DNA of 64,000 bases. It comes from Leucobacter coleopterorum (GTDB lineage Bacteria; Actinomycetota; Actinomycetes; Actinomycetales; Microbacteriaceae). The translations under genes were made by a program, and so were the position numbers. The first letter of the stretch is position 1; each line of letters begins with the position of its first letter. Positions 59,151 through 64,000 of this stretch are shown piece by piece. Below the pieces are notes generated by a model. That model ran no database searches. It was not told the origin of the DNA and saw only the letters and a program-made list of their open reading frames with translations. The stretch lies in assembly GCF_011382985.1 (NCBI RefSeq), contig NZ_CP049933.1, positions 1 to 64,000 on the forward strand, written 5' to 3'.

Positions 59151-59735
59151 ATGACAGCAGAGGTGTCGTCTGTCGCTCCTTCGCAGACCCCACTTCCCTC
59201 GCGTTCTGTTCGTCTCGTTCGAGTGGGCGTTCTGGCGGTCGTTGGGATTGTCATTGCGTTCTCTGCGACGCTGCACGAGCAGCTCGGTTTTGATGTCGCA
59301 GTTGCCGCTGTCGCCGTTGGTGCTGTGGGTATCGCGCACGTGATCGAGTGGATCTCGGTTCGTGCGGCGGGTGGTAATACTGTTCCTCTGTTGCTTGGCG
59401 TCATCGGTATTCTCGCTGCGGTCGCTCTCGCGTTCGCCTCGACAACGATTGGCTTCGCCATTGTCATTGCCGCTTGGGCGCTCGCGAATGCACTCCTCGA
59501 GTTCATCGGTGCTGCAACCAGGCCAGGCACGCGCCAAGACGCCACACTGCTGGGCGCTCTCGGTGTGCTGCTCGCCATGCTTGTTCTGTTTGTTCGAGAA
59601 GATCAGGTTGCGATCCTCGGCTTCCTCGGAACCTACGCCATCATTGCCGCAGTCTTCCTTGGCATTGCGGCCTTTGACCACGGGCGCGCAGCTGCCAAGC
59701 ACCCCAACAACTCAGCTTCGGCCACACAGGCCTAA
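59151..59735 (+). CDS. Polytopic membrane protein, DUF308/HdeD-like
   Basis: A 194-residue protein with about six hydrophobic helices, two of them separated by ATRPGTRQDA. ATG 59151 follows GGAAGGAAAG. Resembles HdeD/DUF308 small membrane proteins, but the match is only by layout. Not tightly linked to dnaB (106-bp gap). Confidence 0.65.
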   Translation: MTAEVSSVAPSQTPLPSRSVRLVRVGVLAVVGIVIAFSATLHEQLGFDVAVAAVAVGAVGIAHVIEWISVRAAGGNTVPLLLGVIGILAAVALAFASTTIGFAIVIAAWALANALLEFIGAATRPGTRQDATLLGALGVLLAMLVLFVREDQVAILGFLGTYAIIAAVFLGIAAFDHGRAAAKHPNNSASATQA

Positions 59736-59767
59736 CCTCACCCACTGCAGTACGTAGAAAGCACACG

Positions 59768-60058
59768 ATGACCCAGACGCCCGAGCCCGCATCCCAGAAC
59801 CCTGTGACCCCGTCACGCCGGGATCGCCTGCGACCGCTTGAACTCGTCGGCTTCGCTGGCGTGCTTGCCGTGTTCGCGGGTCTCATCGTACTGATGGCTA
59901 CACGCGACATTGTGCTCGCGGCCATCAGCCTCGGCATCGCCTTTATTGCGTCCGTCATCATGGTTGCGCTTGTTGGCCTCGGTAAAAAGCCAAGCCAGGA
60001 AGACATCGAGGCACGCGTGGATCTGCAGCACCCCGAAGGCGATAAAAACTGGCACTAA
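59768..60058 (+). CDS. Small conserved membrane protein
   Basis: A 96-residue protein: Pro-rich N-terminus, two membrane helices (about residues 27-45 and 50-72) and a soluble tail ending LQHPEGDKNWH. Follows the previous gene by 32 nt, so likely co-transcribed. Function unknown. Confidence 0.7.
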   Translation: MTQTPEPASQNPVTPSRRDRLRPLELVGFAGVLAVFAGLIVLMATRDIVLAAISLGIAFIASVIMVALVGLGKKPSQEDIEARVDLQHPEGDKNWH

Positions 60059-60063
60059 CGGGG

Positions 60064-60081
60064 CAACCCTCAGCAGGGTTG
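60064..60081. terminator. Short hairpin between convergent genes
   Basis: CAACCCT/AGGGTTG with a CAGC loop; 7-bp perfect stem, no T-run. Confidence 0.45.
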
Positions 60082-60104
60082 AGCTGGGAAGTCCCTAGCC
60101 AGCA

Positions 60105-60604
60105 CTAATGGCGAAGTCGCCTCGCCCAAGCCCTTGCGTCACGACTTGAGAGTGCGAGCAGCACCAGAATGTCGAGCGCCAAGGTCAGCAGTGTCGTGCG
60201 AACGGTAATCTCCTCGCCGTTCACAAAGTAATCGATAGCGGAGACCGTGATGCTCAGTGTGGTCCACACCATTACGAGCACACGCGCTGTATTACTGCCC
60301 CGCCACACCCAGCGGGCAAGCAGTACCAAAAACAGGGTCCAGACAGCGCCGAGGCCGAGCAAGATACTGAGCAGTATCCGAGCGGTGTCGGGATCCTGAG
60401 CGAGATCCGTGTCGGCGATTGTATCGGGCCACTCGCGTATGAATGCGATCCACCACACCACAGCGGCAGCCGCACGCAATAGCACGATGACGGTGCCACC
60501 GACGATCGGTGCTGGCCGCGGGGCATTGTGGGGAGTCGAGACTCCTGACGGAACAGCTCGGCTGCGGGCTCGATAGCTGAGCGTTTTGTGTGACGGTCAG
60601 TCAT
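60105..60604 (-). CDS. Four-helix membrane protein, frame broken
   Basis: About 166 residues after correction. ATG 60604 (MTDRHTKRSAIEP) overlaps the restored end of the LssY gene. The break is at the G-run 60520-60523 (one base short; TMPPRPAPIVGGTVIVLLRA restored), which joins the charged N-terminus to four helices. No named family recognised; it looks like the membrane proteins that accompany LssY_C genes. Confidence 0.65.
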
Positions 60605-61441
60605 GGTTCGCTCCCGTCACCCGGTTCACGTCAATAACCGGCAGATCACCGTCGGTGCGGATGGTATCGCCGCCCCGTTACGTGAGTGGTAGCCGGTGGA
60701 GAAGTTCTCGAGTGTTTGCACGGTTACGTCGGAGTCACCCGCGAGCACGGTAGCCACAACGTGATCACGCTCAACGTCAGTGTTGGCATCGATCCTGTGG
60801 GTGATCTGCAGCGTGAAGAGTGATAACCCAACGGCACGGTCGAACGTGCCTGCGGCGAGCCAGTCGACTCGCGTTCCACCCGGTAGCAACCAGCCCTTCG
60901 GAGTGCGCCAAAAACGCACGTGGTGACGCTTTGCTGGGTTCCCCTCGACCTCCTGTTGGTAAGCGAAGTCGTGCACCCGCCCGAACAGAAAGAGGGGACT
61001 GACCGGTGCCTCGTCGTAGCTGCGACGCTTCAGGGTGGCGGTGACGATGCGCCAGGACGAGCGCAGGGTGATGGGATCGGCGCGGATCCACCCCGCCCGC
61101 TCCATTACCGTGTGGAGCTGGGCCTCGTCGCCCAGCACCGCCACGTTGATGGGGTCACCCAGCAGGCCGTCGCTCGTGCGGGCGCGACCGATGAAGTACT
61201 CGGGCACGTAGATGGCGGTGAGGATCCGGTGCAAACGGGGGAGTACGAGGTAGGCGAGCATTCCCCAAAAAGCAACAAAGAACAGGATCCCGAACCAGCC
61301 GAACTGGAAGCTCTCGGTGAAGATGAGCCAGGCAAGCCAAATTGCTGCGATGCCCGCGAACACAAAAAAGAACTGGTCGAAGACGGCGGTTGCCGACAGG
61401 CGCCCGCGAGGCGGCTCGAGTTGATCTTCCTTGTTCCCCAT
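60597..61441 (-). CDS. LssY C-terminal domain membrane protein, frame broken near end
   Basis: About 281 residues after correction. ATG 61441 (MGNKEDQLEPPRG). Two membrane helices (about residues 25-65), then the LssY_C domain: GDPINVAVLGDEAQL, MERAGWIRADPITLRSS, FGRVHDFAYQQEV, RHHVRFWR. The break is at the C-run 60673-60676; one base added gives GYHSRNGGGDTIRTDGDLPVIDVNRVTG and a stop overlapping the next gene. Function unknown. Confidence 0.82.
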
Positions 61442-61711
61442 GTTCACATCGCAAGTCACAGCGGCTTCCGTGTGGTGCGCAGTAGATTGTGAAAGCGAAA
61501 GGGCGCAGAGACGTGAGATGGCGAGGTGGCAGAGTTCTGGCGAAGCAACTTCTCCCACATACTGAATCGTTGATTCTCCATCGGACTTGTCGACTCGGGT
61601 GAGACCACATCTCGCGCAACAGACAAGCATCCCGTGACCCTGCATGCGGGGATGAGATCTTGCTGTCTGCGGGGCGTGTGAACCGGGGTTGCGTCAATCT
61701 CGGCGGCATCG
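61442..61711. other. Gap without recognised gene
   Basis: About 270 bp upstream of the LssY gene and beyond the LPXTG terminator. No repeat, RNA or convincing reading frame seen; presumably holds the LssY promoter. Confidence 0.4.
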
Positions 61712-61746
61712 GTGGGGGCGGGCGCATCGTGTGCGCCCGCCCCCAC
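61712..61746 (-). terminator. Terminator of the LPXTG gene
   Basis: A perfect 15-bp GC-rich stem (61712-61726 with 61732-61746), TCGTG loop, 14 bp after the stop. No T-run. Confidence 0.8.
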
Positions 61747-61760
61747 CTCATGGGTTCTAC

Positions 61761-64000
61761 CTAACCTAGGTCGCCTCGATGGTCCCGGCGACGGCGGTGT
61801 GTCAGCACCACCAGTGCACCGAGCAGGGTGAGGATCGCGACCCCTCCGGCAAACGCCATGTTTGCCTCAGCGCCGGTCCGGGGCAGGTTGCCTGGAGTGC
61901 CTCCCGGCGGGTTCGGCCCCGGAGGCGGCTTCGGCGGGTTCTGCGGTGGCTGAGCCGCGCAGTTCGGTGTCGCCGGCGGGTAAACGAGGACCGCTGATGA
62001 GGACGGGTTGATCCTGATCTCCATCACGGCCTCGCCGCGCAGGTTGTAGAACGGAGCGTTAGGATCGAGGATCCAGGTGCCGTCTGGTAGCTCTGTCCAG
62101 CCCGGCCACGCGATCGGGTTGCCATCGGCGTCAACCGCGGCTCCCGGCCAGAGGATCTGACCCTCGATCTTTGTGCCGTTGGTCCAACCGACCGGAACCT
62201 CGATCGGGTCGACCTGCGAAGCGCCATCTGCAAGCAGCGCGGCGGCATCGCTCGCGTCGATTGTAGGATCACGCTTCTCGTAGGCATCCTTCGTCCACCA
62301 GATGAGCGAGATCTTCGGGATCGTCTGCAGGTTGGTCGGAGTGACCGAGTACGACGCGATCGGTGTGTCCTTCACACAGACGGCATCCGCGGTCACTGCG
62401 ATCGTCTTCACCGGTGTGGTGTCCGATGCGCAATTGTCGGCCATATCGGAGTCCGTCTCACCCTCGGAAACACACGCGGTGTTGATGATCGGTGCATACG
62501 GGTCCGACTCGTTCGCACGGGGCAGATCACCAACGCTCACCTCAAAGGCGAACTCGGCGGTTGCCTCCGGATCAAACGGACCCTCAAACGTCGCGGTGAA
62601 GACACCATCGACAACCTCTGCGGTCCAACCGTCTGGAGCCTCCAGAGTGCCATCAACGTAGGTAAGACCGGTCGGCAGTGTGTCGGTCACCACGACCGCA
62701 CTTGCCGGGTCCTTGCCCTTGTTGGTGACCACCAGGTTGTAGTCGATCTTGTCACCCTTGCCGGCATCGACGGCAACCTCTGGGATCGGATCGTGCGTCT
62801 TTGCGATCGTCAGGTTCACGTCGCGAACCCGCTCGGTTGTGTCGCAGTCGTCTCCGTCGGCCAGTATCGTGGGACCCCTGTCCGGCAGAACAATCTCTGG
62901 GATTGGGCACTCACCGCCGCCGAATGGCGTGACAACGTTCAGGATTGTCTCTCCAAACGAGTCAGGTTTAATAGTGACCTTGTAGCTCACCGTGACCTCT
63001 TGAGCGTCGGGCACCATTGTCGGAACATTCCACCTGAGCGTCTTTGCATCCGGATCGTAGACGAGCGACGGATCCAGCGGCTGCACCAGGTCGGCCTCGT
63101 CAAGAACACTGAGCAGGCTGTCGAGTGCGGTGGCACCCGTTACCGTTGCCTTGCTGATGTTCTTGGCGTGCAGTGTGTAGGTAATCGTGGACCCCGGGTC
63201 AACGACACTTCCGTCGGCAGGATCGCTGCTCTTGGTGAGCTGCCACTTCGGTGTGTAGTGTGTCGTCTCACAATCGCCAACACAGGTTGACCCCTCCGGC
63301 GGAGTGACTACGTTGTGCAGGGTCGCGCCCCACGCATCATCGTTCACCTTCACTGTGTAGGTCACAGTGGCTGTGCCGGTGAGAGTGTCCATGCTCCACT
63401 CAAGAGTGGTGCCGTTGAGCGTCGCCGTGCCGACCGAAGCGGTCGGGGTGCCCTGCAGCGTTGCGTCATCCAACACATCCGACAGGTCGTCGGTGATGAG
63501 GATGTCGTCGGGATCCACGCCCGCCGTGTGCGTTGCGGTCACCGTGTAGGTCACCGTGCCGCCCGGAAGAACCGTGGATCCGCTTGCCGGGCTGCTCGAC
63601 TTCTCAACCGTCCAGGCCTGTTCGGCAGCGGTGTTCGTGATCTGGCAGGTCACGTCGTCACCCTCGGCGAGGGTGACGGTGCTTCCTGTCAACTGACCAC
63701 CGTCGCAAGTCCAGGATCCCGCCGTATAGCCCGTTGCGGTTCCCGCCTCTGAGAGGTCGTACGCACCGACCTGAACGTTTGCCCCTGTGATGCTCGGGTC
63801 GGTTCTCTTGCCGCTGATGGGTGTTGGGCCCTGCGCGGTGAGTGTCCAGTCTCGCGGAACAGCATCACCGTCAGTGTCGCCATTGTCAACGTTCTTGATG
63901 AGCGTCAACTTGGGTGAAACTGCGGTGTTGGTGATTGTACAAATCACGTTGCCACCATTTGGAACCGTGACAACTCCGTCGTCAACGACACCACCGTCAC
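61761..64000 (-). CDS. Large LPXTG surface protein with SpaA/DUF11-like repeats, N-terminus outside window
   Basis: An open frame of 746 codons entering from the right edge. At least two copies of a CxITNTA-ended prealbumin-like domain come first, then DUF11-like beta domains with recurring (V/L)xKSSxPAxGSxVxPGxTxTYT(V/L) motifs about 130 residues apart. A Pro-rich spacer (PPQNPPKPPPGPNPPGG) leads to a sorting signal LPRTGAEA, hydrophobic helix and RRRRD tail. Sortase-anchored adhesin- or pilin-like surface protein. LPRTG differs from the LAxTG preferred by class E sortases, so another sortase may process it. Confidence 0.9.
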   Translation of the reverse strand, partial: DGGVVDDGVVTVPNGGNVICTITNTAVSPKLTLIKNVDNGDTDGDAVPRDWTLTAQGPTPISGKRTDPSITGANVQVGAYDLSEAGTATGYTAGSWTCDGGQLTGSTVTLAEGDDVTCQITNTAAEQAWTVEKSSSPASGSTVLPGGTVTYTVTATHTAGVDPDDILITDDLSDVLDDATLQGTPTASVGTATLNGTTLEWSMDTLTGTATVTYTVKVNDDAWGATLHNVVTPPEGSTCVGDCETTHYTPKWQLTKSSDPADGSVVDPGSTITYTLHAKNISKATVTGATALDSLLSVLDEADLVQPLDPSLVYDPDAKTLRWNVPTMVPDAQEVTVSYKVTIKPDSFGETILNVVTPFGGGECPIPEIVLPDRGPTILADGDDCDTTERVRDVNLTIAKTHDPIPEVAVDAGKGDKIDYNLVVTNKGKDPASAVVVTDTLPTGLTYVDGTLEAPDGWTAEVVDGVFTATFEGPFDPEATAEFAFEVSVGDLPRANESDPYAPIINTACVSEGETDSDMADNCASDTTPVKTIAVTADAVCVKDTPIASYSVTPTNLQTIPKISLIWWTKDAYEKRDPTIDASDAAALLADGASQVDPIEVPVGWTNGTKIEGQILWPGAAVDADGNPIAWPGWTELPDGTWILDPNAPFYNLRGEAVMEIRINPSSSAVLVYPPATPNCAAQPPQNPPKPPPGPNPPGGTPGNLPRTGAEANMAFAGGVAILTLLGALVVLTHRRRRDHRGDLG

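Overview
The window is a 64 kb, GC-rich piece of an actinobacterial chromosome around the replication origin. The fhaA-fhaB-pstP-rodA-pbpA-pknA-pknB cell-wall kinase operon, crgA, a class E sortase, gyrA/gyrB, recF, dnaN, oriC, dnaA, rpmH, rnpA, yidD, yidC, jag, rsmG, parA, parB, trxA, trxB, a DUF6049 gene, cca and rpsF-ssb-rpsR-rplI-dnaB lie in the order typical of Microbacteriaceae. Protein style (DUF3566 next to gyrA, LssY_C, DUF11/LPXTG surface protein) would fit a Leucobacter-like organism, but genus is a guess.

Layout. 1-2.0 kb: a minus-strand MntA-HepT toxin-antitoxin pair followed by a cut-off wide AAA ATPase with a CxxC hook. 2.0-6.6 kb: kdpFABC potassium pump, with a KdpB that lacks the usual TGES motif. 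6.7-10 kb: a lipoprotein, an ECF sigma factor with its DGPF/YCII partner, and a SUKH protein. 10-11.5 kb: a repeat copy and an IS1249-type transposase. 11.5 kb: tRNA-Leu. 11.9-21 kb: the cell-division/Ser-Thr kinase operon. 21-29.6 kb: trpG/pabA, sortase E, crgA, rhomboid, PPIase, NUDIX, hydrolase and a two-component system with a DUF4097 protein. 29.6-33.5 kb: a membrane hydrolase, tRNA-Ala, alkB, ogt, tRNA-Ile, DUF3566. 33.5-43 kb: gyrA, gyrB, DUF721, recF, dnaN, oriC, dnaA. 43-48 kb: rpmH to parB, with parS sites. 48-54.8 kb: thioredoxin system, DUF6049, cca and a PIG-L deacetylase. 55-59 kb: rpsF-ssb-rpsR-rplI, a repeat-rich intergenic region, dnaB. 59-64 kb: membrane proteins and a large LPXTG protein running off the right edge.

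Three things stand out. (1) A family of intergenic repeats is present in three places. One copy (56942-57295) has terminal inverted repeats and a 7-bp target duplication, so it looks like a non-autonomous transposon. (2) About twenty single-base losses in short G/C runs break essential genes (gyrA, parA, parB, rnpA, yidC, trxB, cca and others), all between 21 kb and 61 kb. They look like base-calling errors, not decay; coordinates below give the restored genes. (3) Many genes have a TANNNT hexamer exactly 6-7 nt before the start codon, which points to widespread leaderless transcription.
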